Source: Rhizobiaceae bacterium (lineage in GTDB: Bacteria > Pseudomonadota > Alphaproteobacteria > Rhizobiales > Rhizobiaceae). From it: a stretch of 64,000 nt of DNA. A program made the translations under genes and the position numbers. Positions 41,093 through 49,631 of this stretch are shown in pieces (within the stretch, counting starts at the first letter, position 1; each line of letters starts with the position of its first letter). Where the stretch lies: positions 20,761-84,760 of the forward strand of contig CAJPFN010000013.1 in assembly GCA_905339215.1 (NCBI GenBank), in the 5' to 3' direction. Below the pieces are notes generated by a model, which was not told the DNA's origin, made no database searches, and saw only the letters and a program-made list of their open reading frames with translations.

Positions 41093-43438
41093 TCAAGACA
41101 CCTGTGTGTCAATCCGCCGACCGGCTCCTTCGGGGCCGGTGCCTCCGCAGCCCTGGCGGCGGAACGTGGGTCCAAGGTGGGCCGGCAGGCACGCGGGATC
41201 GAGCGGCTTCGAGAACAGATAGCCCTGGCCGAAGTCGCAATCGCAGGAGCGCAGGCGTGCTAGCTGGTCCTCCGTCTCGATCCCTTCAGCCACGACCGTC
41301 ATGTCGAGGCTGTGTGCCAGACCGATCGTCGCCTTGACGATCGTATGGGCGGCGGCGTCGTCGCACATGTCGCGGACGAAGCTGCGGTCGATCTTGAGCC
41401 GATCGACGGGGAAGCGGCTGAGATGGGACAGCGAGGCATAGCCGGTGCCGAAGTCGTCCAGAGCGATCGAGAAACCCATATCACGGAACGTCTGGAGAGC
41501 CTCCGATATCCGGCTTCCATCCTTGTGCAGCAGGATGTTCTCGGTGAGTTCGATCTCGACGTCGCACGGGGAGAGCCCATGTTCCTCCACGAGCCGGCGG
41601 ACGAGTGCGGGGAACTCCGCGATCTTCAACTGCGCGGCGGCGATGTTCACGGCGACCGCGCCGACGACAAGGCGCCGCCGTCGCAAGTTGCGGACCATCT
41701 CAAGGCTCTTGCGCAGCACGCGCCAGCCGAGATCCACGATCAGCCCGATCTCTTCGGCGATGGCGATGAAATCGGCCGGCGCGACATCCGCGCCGTTGTG
41801 GCGCCAGCGCGCGAGGGCCTCGAAGCCCACATGGCCGCCGTCCTTCAACGAGACCTGCGGCTGGAAGGCGACATCGATCCTGTCGTTCGCCACCGCCGCC
41901 GAGAGCGCATCCGCGATCTTGCGCCGCGCCTCGAGTCCCGACCTCATGTCGCGGGAATATACCCGGTAAGTGCTCCTGCCTGACGCCTTCGCTTGATAGA
42001 GCGCAATGTCGGCGTTCTTGAGCAGCACTTCGGTCTTGCGCCCGTCGCGCGGAAAGAGCGAGATACCGACGCTCATGTTCGGCGTGATGGCGCGGCGCTG
42101 GATGGTCAGTGGCTGCTGGACCGCAGCCAGCATTTTCTCCGCGACCTTTCCCGCGGTCTGTCGGTCAAAGACGTTGGGCAGGATGATCGCGAACTCGTCG
42201 CCGCCGAGCCGCACGATCGTATCGGATCGGCGCAGCGCCTGGCCGAGGCGTCCGGCCACCGCGACGAGCAGCGTATCGCCGGCACTGTGACCCATCGTGT
42301 CATTGACCGCCTTGAAGCCGTCCAGATCGAGAACGAGAAGTGCGCCCGACTGTCCGGAACGGATCGCCCCAGATACCGCCTCGGAGAGGCGCGATCCGAG
42401 GACCGAGCGGTTGAGAAGCCCCGTGAGTGGATCGTGTTCGGCGTGATACTTGATCGCGGCCTCCGAGCGTTTCAATTCGGTGATGTCGGTCCGCGTACCG
42501 ACGATATGACCGGAAGTGGAACGGCGTTCCTGGATCTGGATCCAGCGGCCGTCTGACAACGCCTGGACAAGCTTTCGCCCGGGATTGCGATGGGCCTTGA
42601 TCCTGGCGCGCAACCAGGCATCGCGTGCTTCGGAGGTGTTCTTCTGTAGCTGGTATTCGCCCTTCTCCAGGCCCGCCTTCAGGATCGCCGCGAACTCCGA
42701 TCCGATTTGGATTGCTTCCGTGGAGACGGGGAAACACTGCTTGTAGGCCTGGTTGAAGAGAACCAGCCGGTCGTCGGGATCGAAGGCTGCGATGCCGTCG
42801 GGAACCGTCTCGATGACGTCGACAAGGAGTGTCTCGGCCTTCCGGCGCCGCTCGACCTCCTCGAGAAGGGCAGCCTCGGCGGCTTTTCTCTTCGTGATCT
42901 CGTAGCGGACCGATACATAGGCCTCGATCCGGTTCCTCGGTCCCACGAGCGGAACGATCGTCGTGTCCACCCAGTAGAGCGCACCGCTCTTGGCCCGATT
43001 GCAAATCTCTCCGTGCCACACCTCGCCGCGCGAGACGGTTCGCCACATGTTGGCGAAGAACTCCTTGGGGTGATGGCCGGAGTTCACCAGCCGAAACGAC
43101 TTGCCCAGCAATTCACCTTCGGAGTACCCAGTCGTAGCGCACAGCATGCCGTTGACATGGACGATGCGGCCGGCCCGGTCGGTCACCGCGAGGATCGCAT
43201 GCCGATCAAGCGCCGCCTGGTAGGCGTCAAGAACGCGGAACAGGCGGGATATCTCGAGGTTGGCGGCTTCGAGGTCACGCAGCCAGTTTTCCCGATCAGG
43301 TGCGCTCTGGCGGCCGAGCACACGCGCGATCGCAAGCCCGGTCTTGGTTGTCTGGAAATCCGTGACAATCCGACTGGCGCGGACGTCCGCCTGATAGGGC
43401 GACTCCTCGCACGCTTCGACGACGACGCCCTCAGACAT
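41093..43438 (-). CDS. PAS-PAS-GGDEF-EAL c-di-GMP signalling protein, soluble
   Basis: A 781-residue cytosolic protein without membrane helices. Two PAS domains occupy about 75-320: VTDRAGRIVHVNGMLCATTG...YEITKRK, then FDPDDRLVLFNQAYKQCFPV...TDITELKRSEAA. GGDEF follows (about 330-495) with intact RLGGDEFAII near 411-415, and EAL (about 510-760) with [43 protein letters not shown] and VVAEGIETEDQL. Both catalytic motifs look intact, so it could make and degrade c-di-GMP. It is divergent from the Crp/Fnr gene across a 340-nt AT-richer region. Confidence 0.93.
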   Translation of the reverse strand: MSEGVVVEACEESPYQADVRASRIVTDFQTTKTGLAIARVLGRQSAPDRENWLRDLEAANLEISRLFRVLDAYQAALDRHAILAVTDRAGRIVHVNGMLCATTGYSEGELLGKSFRLVNSGHHPKEFFANMWRTVSRGEVWHGEICNRAKSGALYWVDTTIVPLVGPRNRIEAYVSVRYEITKRKAAEAALLEEVERRRKAETLLVDVIETVPDGIAAFDPDDRLVLFNQAYKQCFPVSTEAIQIGSEFAAILKAGLEKGEYQLQKNTSEARDAWLRARIKAHRNPGRKLVQALSDGRWIQIQERRSTSGHIVGTRTDITELKRSEAAIKYHAEHDPLTGLLNRSVLGSRLSEAVSGAIRSGQSGALLVLDLDGFKAVNDTMGHSAGDTLLVAVAGRLGQALRRSDTIVRLGGDEFAIILPNVFDRQTAGKVAEKMLAAVQQPLTIQRRAITPNMSVGISLFPRDGRKTEVLLKNADIALYQAKASGRSTYRVYSRDMRSGLEARRKIADALSAAVANDRIDVAFQPQVSLKDGGHVGFEALARWRHNGADVAPADFIAIAEEIGLIVDLGWRVLRKSLEMVRNLRRRRLVVGAVAVNIAAAQLKIAEFPALVRRLVEEHGLSPCDVEIELTENILLHKDGSRISEALQTFRDMGFSIALDDFGTGYASLSHLSRFPVDRLKIDRSFVRDMCDDAAAHTIVKATIGLAHSLDMTVVAEGIETEDQLARLRSCDCDFGQGYLFSKPLDPACLPAHLGPTFRRQGCGGTGPEGAGRRIDTQVS

Positions 43439-43678
43439 CGTCGCGTCCCCGGCAGGAAGTTGCGCGCGAGGTGGATGCGGCTGCCAATGTCATAGAGATC
43501 AGGTCCATGCGTTGTTCAGGACAGATCGGCCCGCCCTGGATCAGACTCGCTCCATCCTTTGCGCGGAAGAGGCGGCGGTTGCGTCGAAGTGCGATAGGCT
43601 TGCGGAAGATGGTTGAGCAACCCACTGGGACCTACACCAAACGCGATGGTTTAAGAACGGTATCGTACATATAAGTAG

Positions 43679-43694
43679 TTAAAGGGATCTTAAC
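43679..43694 (+). promoter_or_regulatory. CtrA box upstream of the Crp/Fnr regulator
   Basis: TTAA-AGGGATC-TTAAC matches the full CtrA consensus TTAA-N7-TTAA exactly. It lies about 85 nt before the ATG of the Crp/Fnr gene in an AT-rich leader. A perfect two-part match of eight fixed bases is rare by chance in DNA of this GC content. Confidence 0.6.
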
Positions 43695-43703
43695 GTTGCT
43701 ACT

Positions 43704-43724
43704 TTCAATATTGCGAACATTGAA
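43704..43724. promoter_or_regulatory. Inverted repeat TTCAAT-N9-ATTGAA
   Basis: Perfect 6-bp arms are separated by 9 nt, 10 nt downstream of the CtrA box and 54 nt before the Crp/Fnr ATG. It is a candidate operator, perhaps for autoregulation. It does not match the classic FNR site TTGAT-N4-ATCAA. Confidence 0.35.
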
Positions 43725-43778
43725 TAGAATGCCCGAATCCAGGTAGCCGGAAAAATCAAAAAATACTCGAAGATTGAC

Positions 43779-44462
43779 ATGGAAAACAGCGTACTGTCAT
43801 GGTTACAGCCCGATGCACAGAGGTTTTTTCGTGAAAACGCGATAGTTAGACATCTGAATAGTGGGGATCTGATTTACGATGACGAAGCAGTCGTAACGCA
43901 CACGATATTTCCCCACGACTGCGTCATTTCGATTATGGCCGAGATGGCCGACGGGCGAAGTGTCGAAAAAGCGTCGATCGGCAGAGAAGGCTTCGTCGGC
44001 CTTCCCGTTATCCTTGGTGGCGGCAGGACCTTCGGACGCTGTGTCGTCCAGGTCCCCGGCAAGGCTTCCTGGCTCTCCGTCGCCGATCTCGACGTCGCGC
44101 TTCAGGAATTTCACTGCGTGCGGCAGGTGATGCTGCGCTACGCCAAGTCGTTCACCTTGCAGTTGATGGAATCCGTTGCCTGCAACAGCCTACATACGGC
44201 CGATCAGCGCGTGGTACGATGGCTCCTGCACGCGCACGACCGCGTCGACGGAGACACCTTCTACCTTACGCAGGAGGCGATCTCGAACCTCCTCGCGCTG
44301 CGGCGCGCAACGGTGAATGCGGCTTGTTCCGATCTGCAGCAGGCCGGCGGGATTTCCTATCATCGGGGCCACCTCACCATCACCGATCGCCAGATCCTCC
44401 AGTCGCGCGTCTGCGAGTGCTACGATCGCGTCCGCCGGGCCGCACTTTGTACGGCGCCGTGA
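43779..44462 (+). CDS. Crp/Fnr-family transcriptional regulator
   Basis: A 227-residue protein. A cupin-like cyclic-nucleotide-binding fold spans about 15-130 (GDLIYDDEAVVTHTIFPHDC, VEKASIGREGFVGLPVILGG), and a C-terminal helix-turn-helix lies at about 165-205 (YLTQEAISNLLALRRATVNAACSDLQQAGGISYHRGHLTI). No N-terminal Cys cluster for an FNR-type iron-sulfur centre is present, and the cAMP-binding Arg pattern is not obvious, so the effector is unknown. This HTH type (LALRRATVN) recalls rhizobial Crp-like regulators. It lies between a c-di-GMP gene and the globin-coupled chemoreceptor gene. Confidence 0.88.
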   Translation: MENSVLSWLQPDAQRFFRENAIVRHLNSGDLIYDDEAVVTHTIFPHDCVISIMAEMADGRSVEKASIGREGFVGLPVILGGGRTFGRCVVQVPGKASWLSVADLDVALQEFHCVRQVMLRYAKSFTLQLMESVACNSLHTADQRVVRWLLHAHDRVDGDTFYLTQEAISNLLALRRATVNAACSDLQQAGGISYHRGHLTITDRQILQSRVCECYDRVRRAALCTAP

Positions 44463-44501
44463 TGCCTGGGCGGGACCGGCGCGCCGCGATTCGATGCGGA
44501 G

Positions 44502-46079
44502 TTACACCGAAGCCAACCGCTGCTGCGTCAAGGCGCCGATCGCCGCCGCATTCGGCGGCGTGTCCTGTCTGATCCGGTTGTTCTCGCTCGCGGCCGATCC
44601 GCGGCCGTTGCCAGGGCCGTCCTTCTCGAGACGAAACGCAGCGACCAACTCCGCCAGTTTCTCGGCTTCCAAGGCCAGCGTACGGCTGGCTGCCGAGTTT
44701 TGCTCGACCATTGCCGCATTCTGTTGGGTCGCCTGATCGATCTGACCGATCGCCGCCGTAATCTCGCCGATCCCGCCGGCCTGCGACTGGGCCGAGGCGG
44801 ACATCTCGGCGACGATGTCGCTGATCTTGCGGAAGGCGTCGGAAATCTGTCCCAGCCAGTTTTCCGTCTCGCCGACCAGCCTGACGCCTTCGCGAACCTG
44901 GCTCGAACTCGTGCTGATGAGGGCGTTGATCTCCTTCGCTGCTTCGGCCGAACGTTGCGCCAGCGCGCGGACTTCCTGTGCGACGACGGCGAACCCCTTG
45001 CCCGCCTCGCCGGCGCGCGCCGCCTCAACACCGGCATTCAAGGCGAGCAGGTTCGTCTGGAAAGCGATTTCGTCGATCACCGTGATTATCTGCGAGATCT
45101 TACGCGACGACGCATCGATCTCGCCGATGGCAATGACGGCCTTCTTCACGACATCTGCGTTGCGTTCGGCATTGGAGCGGATTTCGGAGACTGTCCTGCT
45201 GGCCAGCCCCGCGCCTTCGGCGGTGTTTCGGATCGCCGACGCGAGTTCCTCGACCGCCGCAGCCGTCTCTTCCAACGCCGCCGCCTGCCGTTCGGACTGG
45301 CGTCCCGACGACTCGGAAGCCTTCGCGATCTCGGTCGAGCCGTCGCGTACACTGGCCGAGGACGATGCCACCGCGCTGATGACCGAGCGCAGGCTCCCCG
45401 CCGCAGCGTTGAAAGCGGCCGCGAGATTCTCCGACTTCGCCGAGAGGGCGGCGTCGACCGTGACGTTGAGATCGCCCGAAGAAAGGCGATCGAGAGCGGC
45501 GGCGATATTTTCGAGCGCAACCACCTGCTGCGCCTCGGTGGACCGCCGCTGTTCGTCCAGGCGTTCTAGATAGACCGATACGGCGAGCTCGACATCGAGC
45601 AAGACCGCCTTGACGAGGGTACCGACCTCCTTTGCCAATCTCGGCGCGGGATCGGTTTTGCCCTTCCGTGAGAAAAAGCCGGCTCGCATTTGCGGTAGTC
45701 GCTCGCGGATGACCGCCGAGACCAGGCGATCGGCGACAAGCGCATAGCCGCCGATGTACCAACGCGGCTCGAGGCCGATGCGCGCGTGGACGGAGCCGAT
45801 CGCCCTAACCGCCTCTCCATAGCTGGCCGCGTATTCGGCCCGCATGATCGTATCCCAGTGTCTGCGCTGCCGCCCGCTTGCCGCCTGGGCATGGTGATCG
45901 TCGGTGAAGAAATGGCTTGTCTGTGGGTTGGCGCGAACCTTGCGGTAGAACAATTCGAGCGCGGGTCCGATCGCGTTCGAGACGACCGGGGCAAGGTTCC
46001 TCAATGTCTCTTTCTCTGCGTCGGCCAGTTCCATGAAGGCGAGCCGCTCGTCCAGTTCGTTTCCTGCTGAGATGTTCAT
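44502..46079 (-). CDS. Globin-coupled methyl-accepting chemotaxis protein (HemAT-like), soluble
   Basis: A 525-residue chemoreceptor without membrane helices. The N-terminal sensor globin (1-175) has the proximal His in [18 protein letters not shown] (His98) and upstream FTDDHHAQ and RRHWDTI. A HAMP-like linker follows ([14 protein letters not shown], about 200-220), then a long coiled-coil signalling domain with the conserved tip [20 protein letters not shown] and [18 protein letters not shown]. It should sense O2 or other heme ligands for aerotaxis via CheA/CheW. There is no C-terminal CheR-binding pentapeptide. Upstream lie a CtrA box and a large palindrome. It is convergent with the Crp/Fnr gene. 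Confidence 0.93.
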   Translation of the reverse strand: MNISAGNELDERLAFMELADAEKETLRNLAPVVSNAIGPALELFYRKVRANPQTSHFFTDDHHAQAASGRQRRHWDTIMRAEYAASYGEAVRAIGSVHARIGLEPRWYIGGYALVADRLVSAVIRERLPQMRAGFFSRKGKTDPAPRLAKEVGTLVKAVLLDVELAVSVYLERLDEQRRSTEAQQVVALENIAAALDRLSSGDLNVTVDAALSAKSENLAAAFNAAAGSLRSVISAVASSSASVRDGSTEIAKASESSGRQSERQAAALEETAAAVEELASAIRNTAEGAGLASRTVSEIRSNAERNADVVKKAVIAIGEIDASSRKISQIITVIDEIAFQTNLLALNAGVEAARAGEAGKGFAVVAQEVRALAQRSAEAAKEINALISTSSSQVREGVRLVGETENWLGQISDAFRKISDIVAEMSASAQSQAGGIGEITAAIGQIDQATQQNAAMVEQNSAASRTLALEAEKLAELVAAFRLEKDGPGNGRGSAASENNRIRQDTPPNAAAIGALTQQRLASV

Positions 46080-46144
46080 CCTACCGTCCCTCGTCGGTTA
46101 TTGTGCGCCGTCTACTCCCACAAGTTCTGCTCGACAAAGTTGTG

Positions 46145-46178
46145 TACGAATCCGTACGTTCTGAAACGTACGGTCGTA
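46145..46178. promoter_or_regulatory. Long palindrome upstream of the globin-coupled chemoreceptor
   Basis: Perfect 9-bp inner arms CCGTACGTT (46152-46160) and AACGTACGG (46165-46173) flank CTGA. Outer arms TACGA (46145-46149) and TCGTA (46174-46178) extend it with a 2-nt bulge on one side. A GANTC site (GAATC, 46148-46152) lies inside. It sits 66-99 nt upstream of the chemoreceptor ATG and touches the CtrA box. There is no U-tract, so an operator seems more likely than a terminator for ribB. Confidence 0.5.
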
Positions 46179-46196
46179 TGGTTAACAGGGAATTAA
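46178..46196 (-). promoter_or_regulatory. Consensus CtrA box upstream of the globin-coupled chemoreceptor
   Basis: On the minus strand it reads TTAA-TTCCCTG-TTAACCAT. It fits both the full CtrA motif (TTAA-N7-TTAA) and the extended half-site TTAACCAT with no mismatch. It lies about 100-117 nt upstream of the chemoreceptor start and in the same orientation. CtrA activates or represses many motility and chemotaxis genes in alphaproteobacteria. Confidence 0.68.
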
Positions 46197-46225
46197 GAAG
46201 GGACCGAGGGTCGCGGCTTGCAAAA

Positions 46226-47323
46226 TCAGCGTATGTCGGTGCGCGCTATGCGGATGCCAAAACCTTCGAGGCCGACATAATGTCTCTCGCGCGACGCGAT
46301 CAGATTGATCGACGTGATGCCGAGATCCTTCAAAATCTGTGCCCCGAGGCCGATTTCGCGCCATTCGCTTTCGCGACGCTTCGCCTCCTCGTGATCCTCG
46401 CCCCCGGTAGCCGGACGGCCGCGAACCTGATGGCCGACGCCGACGGATCCCTCGCGCAGGTAGACGATCACGCCGCGCTTGTCCTCGCCCATCCGCTCCA
46501 TGATGCGAACGAGGCGGTCATCCTTGCCGAACACGTCAGAGACGACGTCTTCGGGGTGCAAGCGCACGGGAACGTCGACACCGTCGCGGATGTCGCCGTA
46601 GACCAGCGCCAGATGCTGCATCGGATCCCAGGGAAGCGTGTAGGTGAATGCCCGGGCCGGTCCGCCCGGTGTCTCCACGTCGAAAGCCGCGACGCGCTCG
46701 ATGAGCGTCTCCTGGCGCTGCCGGTAGGCGATGAGATCCGCAACCGATACCTGCTTCAATCCGTTGCGCTCGGCGAACGCCTGAACCTGCGGCCCGCGCA
46801 TGACCGTGCCGTCGTCGTTGACGAGTTCACAGATGACCCCGACAGGCGGCAGACCTGAGAGTTTGCACAGATCGACTGCAGCTTCGGTATGGCCAGAGCG
46901 CATGAGGACGCCGCCTTCGCGTGCGATCAGGGGAAAGATATGGCCGGGGCGGACGAAGTCTGAGGCTCCAACGTTGCCGTTCGCCAGGTTGCGCGCCGTC
47001 AGCGTCCGGTCTTCGGCGGATATGCCGGTCGTTGTGCCGTGCTTGAAGTCGACGCTGACGGTAAACGCTGTCGTATGCGCCGAGTCGTTGTCGGCGACCA
47101 TCGGCGCCAGATTGAGACGCCGGGCGTCCTCGCGCGTCATCGGCGTACAGACAATGCCGGACGTATGGCGCACGATGAAGGCCATCTTTTCGGGCGTGCA
47201 GTGGACCGCGGCGACGATCAGGTCGCCCTCGTTCTCGCGTCCGTCGTCGTCCATCACCACGACGACCTCGCCCCGCTCGAAGGCCCTCAGGGCGTCGACG
47301 ACTTTCTTCTGATCATAAGGCAT
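46226..47323 (-). CDS. ribB: 3,4-dihydroxy-2-butanone 4-phosphate synthase with degenerate GTP cyclohydrolase II domain
   Basis: A 365-residue protein. The N-terminal RibB domain is complete: VVVMDDDGRENEGDLIVAA, HTSGIVCTPM, GISAEDRTLTARNLA, HIFPLIAREGGVLMRSGHTE and GVICELVNDDGTVMRG. The C-terminal ~160 residues align with GTP cyclohydrolase II, but the zinc cysteines (CxxxxxxxxxxCxC in active enzymes) are missing: the equivalent reads RLHPEDVVSDVFGKDDRLVR. It therefore supplies the butanone-phosphate half of riboflavin, while GCHII activity must come from elsewhere. ATG 47323 is preferred to an in-frame GTG three codons earlier. aroC is upstream, 78 nt away. Confidence 0.93.
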   Translation of the reverse strand: MPYDQKKVVDALRAFERGEVVVVMDDDGRENEGDLIVAAVHCTPEKMAFIVRHTSGIVCTPMTREDARRLNLAPMVADNDSAHTTAFTVSVDFKHGTTTGISAEDRTLTARNLANGNVGASDFVRPGHIFPLIAREGGVLMRSGHTEAAVDLCKLSGLPPVGVICELVNDDGTVMRGPQVQAFAERNGLKQVSVADLIAYRQRQETLIERVAAFDVETPGGPARAFTYTLPWDPMQHLALVYGDIRDGVDVPVRLHPEDVVSDVFGKDDRLVRIMERMGEDKRGVIVYLREGSVGVGHQVRGRPATGGEDHEEAKRRESEWREIGLGAQILKDLGITSINLIASRERHYVGLEGFGIRIARTDIR

Positions 47324-47430
47324 GAGCGGCACTCGTCGTTGTTCGTTGTTCGTCGATCGTGAGCCAATTAGATCTTTCGGAGCGCAAACGGAGATCGGCC
47401 TTCACGACCGACGACCGACGTCCGACAACC
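47324..47430. repeat. Short iterated repeats spanning the aroC 3' end and ribB leader
   Basis: On the minus strand, GTCGGTCGTCGGTCGTGA forms the last codons and stop of aroC, and ACGAACAACGAACAACGACGA lies in the ribB leader. Both are built of tandem 6-8-nt units of the ACGA/TCGT type. The repeats seem to have extended the AroC tail ([11 protein letters not shown]). I see no riboswitch here. Confidence 0.4.
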
Positions 47431-48529
47431 GATAGTCCCCCACCTGGCCGCGATGTCTGAGATAGTGATCGGCGATCGCGCACGCCACCATCGCCTCGCC
47501 GATCGGCACGGCGCGGATGCCGACGCAGGGATCGTGGCGGCCCTTGGTGACCACGTCGACCTCATTCCCGGCAGCATCGATCGAGCGGCGCGGTGTGAGG
47601 ATGGAGGATGTGGGCTTGACGGCGAAGCGGGCAACAACCTGCTGGCCGGTCGAGATACCGCCGAGGATGCCGCCGGCATGGTTGGACAGGAAAACCGGGC
47701 GGTCGTCGTTGCCCATCCTCATCTCGTCGGCGTTTTCCTCGCCCGTGAGGCGCGCGGCGGCGAAGCCTTCGCCGATCTCGACGCCTTTTACGGCATTGAT
47801 CGACATCAGATTGGAGGCGATGTCCTGGTCAAGCTTGCCGTAGACCGGCGCGCCGAGGCCGGCCGGCACGCCATCGGCAACGACCTCGACGATCGCTCCG
47901 ACGGAGGAGCCCGACTTGCGAATCCCGTCCAGATAGCCCGAAAAGACGGGAATCGACGCCGGATCCGGCGAGAAGAACGGGTTGTCGGGGTGTCCGACGA
48001 AGTCCCAGTCCCAGTTGGACCGGTCGATATCCTTCTCGCCCATGGCGACGAGCGCACCGCGCACGACGAGACCGGGCACGACGCGCCGGGCGATGGCGCC
48101 GGCCGCCACCCGCGCCGCGGTCTCGCGCGCCGAAGAACGGCCGCCGCCGCGATGGTCGCGGATGCCGTACTTCACGTCATAGGCGTAGTCGGCATGTCCC
48201 GGCCGGTACTGGCGGGCGATCTCGCCATAGTCCTTTGAGCGCTGGTCGACGTTCTCGATCATCATCGAGATGGGCGTGCCTGTCGTGGTCAGCGTTGCGC
48301 CCTCGGCGTCGGGCAGGACACCGGAGAGGATCTTCACCTCGTCCGGCTCGCGGCGCTGGGTGACGAAGCGCGACTGGCCGGGCTTCCTGCGATCGAGTTC
48401 GGCCTGGATGTCGGAAAGCGTGAAACGTATGCCGGGCGGGCAGCCGTCGACGACGCAGCCGAGTGCGGGCCCGTGGCTCTCGCCCCAGGTGGTGACGCGG
48501 AACAGGTGTCCGAACGTGTTGTGCGACAT
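47402..48529 (-). CDS. aroC: Chorismate synthase
   Basis: A 375-residue FMN-dependent enzyme converting EPSP to chorismate, the last shared step of aromatic biosynthesis. Family motifs are [46 protein letters not shown] and [17 protein letters not shown], plus the final [12 protein letters not shown]. The terminal [11 protein letters not shown] goes beyond the usual C-terminus and is encoded by the iterated repeat described separately. It lies upstream of ribB on the same strand. Confidence 0.96.
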   Translation of the reverse strand: MSHNTFGHLFRVTTWGESHGPALGCVVDGCPPGIRFTLSDIQAELDRRKPGQSRFVTQRREPDEVKILSGVLPDAEGATLTTTGTPISMMIENVDQRSKDYGEIARQYRPGHADYAYDVKYGIRDHRGGGRSSARETAARVAAGAIARRVVPGLVVRGALVAMGEKDIDRSNWDWDFVGHPDNPFFSPDPASIPVFSGYLDGIRKSGSSVGAIVEVVADGVPAGLGAPVYGKLDQDIASNLMSINAVKGVEIGEGFAAARLTGEENADEMRMGNDDRPVFLSNHAGGILGGISTGQQVVARFAVKPTSSILTPRRSIDAAGNEVDVVTKGRHDPCVGIRAVPIGEAMVACAIADHYLRHRGQVGDYRLSDVGRRS

Positions 48530-48716
48530 CGCAGCGATGGCCCCTGCCGGCGCCTGCCGGCCTCACGGCTGGCTTCTATTGGCGTTTTTCGGGGCGGTCA
48601 AACACCGTGAACGATTTTAGTTTTGACACAATGGGCATGTTACTGCTCATGTCGCGTTCGCCCGAACAGAGGGTGCCGGGCGGGGCCCAGGGCCTGGAAA
48701 GACAAAGAGGACTGCA

Positions 48717-48965
48717 ATGCGTATCGTGTCTGGCGCGCTGGCCGCCGTACTCCTGATCGCCACGAGCGCCTTCGCCGCCGAGGCGGAAGGCCGAATCAAG
48801 GCGATCGACCGAGACAATTCGACGATTACTCTCGATGACGGCAAATCCTACAAGCTGCCGGGCGAGTTCGATGTCGACCAGTTGAAGGAAGGCATGGACA
48901 TCCTGCTCGCCTACGACAAGGTCGGCGGCGAAAACCTGATCACCGACATGGAACTGTCCGAATAG
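48717..48965 (+). CDS. DUF1344 small exported protein
   Basis: An 82-residue protein. The signal peptide MRIVSGALAAVLLIATSAFA is followed by the compact beta-barrel-like DUF1344 domain: EGRIKAIDRDNSTITLDDGKSYKLPGEFD...GMDILLAYDKVGGENLITDMEL. This family is almost confined to rhizobia and relatives and has no known function. The ATG follows an AAGAGGA Shine-Dalgarno region. It is convergent with the phosphatase gene. Confidence 0.88.
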   Translation: MRIVSGALAAVLLIATSAFAAEAEGRIKAIDRDNSTITLDDGKSYKLPGEFDVDQLKEGMDILLAYDKVGGENLITDMELSE

Positions 48966-48977
48966 CATGGCGGCACC

Positions 48978-48996
48978 GCCGGTCTACCGGACCGGC
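48978..48996. terminator. Hairpin between convergent DUF1344 and phosphatase genes
   Basis: GCCGGT-CTACCGG-ACCGGC is a perfect 6-bp stem 12 nt after the DUF1344 stop and 4 nt before the end of the opposite gene. There is no U-tract. Confidence 0.4.
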
Positions 48997-49000
48997 CCTG

Positions 49001-49597
49001 TCACCCCAGCCACTCCAAGCCGCCGTCCTCGATGCGCAGGACCCTGTCCTGAGGGATGTCCATGACGGCGCATTCCTGCGGCGAAAGCCCCCCGACGATG
49101 CGGAATACCGCCCTGACGATGCCGCCATGGGCGACGCATACGGTGGGGCGGTCGAGCGTCGCCAGCCAGTCCGAGACGCGCGCCGCCAGCGTCGCATAGG
49201 TCTCGGCGCCGGCACCGGGCGGCAGGAAATTCCACTTGTCCACTGAGCGCCGGGCGCCCGAGCCGGGCTGGCGAACTTCCAGTTCGGGATAGGTGAAGCC
49301 CTGCCAATCGCCGAAATGGATCTCCTTCAGCCGCTCGTCGGTGCGATAGTCCGCGGGGTCGAGGCCCATGGCGGCGCGAATGCGCTCCATCGTCTCGCGC
49401 GTCCGGCGCAAGGGGCTGGCGACGAAGTCGAAGCCCCCGGCATCGCCGACGATCGCCGCCAGCAACGCGCCGTTTGCCGTCGCCTGCCGGCGGCCGACAT
49501 CGTTGATGTCGGTATCCGCCTGCCCCTGCAGGCGCCGCTCGACATTCCAGTCGGTCTGGCCATGTCGAACCAAATAGACGAGCGGGAGCGTGCCCAT
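49001..49597 (-). CDS. Histidine phosphatase family protein (phosphoglycerate-mutase-like)
   Basis: A 198-residue member of histidine phosphatase branch 1. The phosphohistidine motif is VYLVRHGQTDWNVERRLQGQ, with an Arg and Glu in SPLRRTRETMERI and LKEIHFGDWQG, and the second His in VCVAHGGIVRAVFRI. It is likely a phosphatase rather than glycolytic mutase, judging from its divergence and ~200-residue length. It is followed downstream by the DUF1344 gene in convergent orientation; fabI lies upstream on the same strand. Confidence 0.9.
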   Translation of the reverse strand: MGTLPLVYLVRHGQTDWNVERRLQGQADTDINDVGRRQATANGALLAAIVGDAGGFDFVASPLRRTRETMERIRAAMGLDPADYRTDERLKEIHFGDWQGFTYPELEVRQPGSGARRSVDKWNFLPPGAGAETYATLAARVSDWLATLDRPTVCVAHGGIVRAVFRIVGGLSPQECAVMDIPQDRVLRIEDGGLEWLG

Positions 49598-49631
49598 CGG
49601 CCGCGGTATCCCTGTTCGCGAGAGGGCGAGA

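Larger units (their letters stand above)
43439..43778. other. AT-richer divergent regulatory region between GGDEF-EAL and Crp/Fnr genes
   Basis: This 340-nt gene-free region is clearly richer in A/T near 43650-43778 than its surroundings. It holds a CtrA-type box (43679-43694), an inverted repeat TTCAAT-N9-ATTGAA (43704-43724) and GANTC sites at 43544 and 43735. Both flanking genes point away, so promoters of both must lie here. Short frames on both strands have no coding character. Confidence 0.5.

Noticed and set aside
43471..43674. Short plus-strand frame in the GGDEF-EAL / Crp intergenic region
   Set aside because: Basic, low-information composition with no ribosome-binding site or family likeness; overlaps likely promoters.
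46145..46178. Palindrome as an intrinsic terminator for ribB
   Set aside because: No U-tract on the ribB strand after the stem and the position, next to a CtrA box, fits an operator better; not fully excluded.
47324..47401. Possible FMN riboswitch upstream of ribB
   Set aside because: Only 78 nt separate ribB from aroC, and the sequence is simple ACGA/TCGT repeats without the conserved RFN-element boxes.
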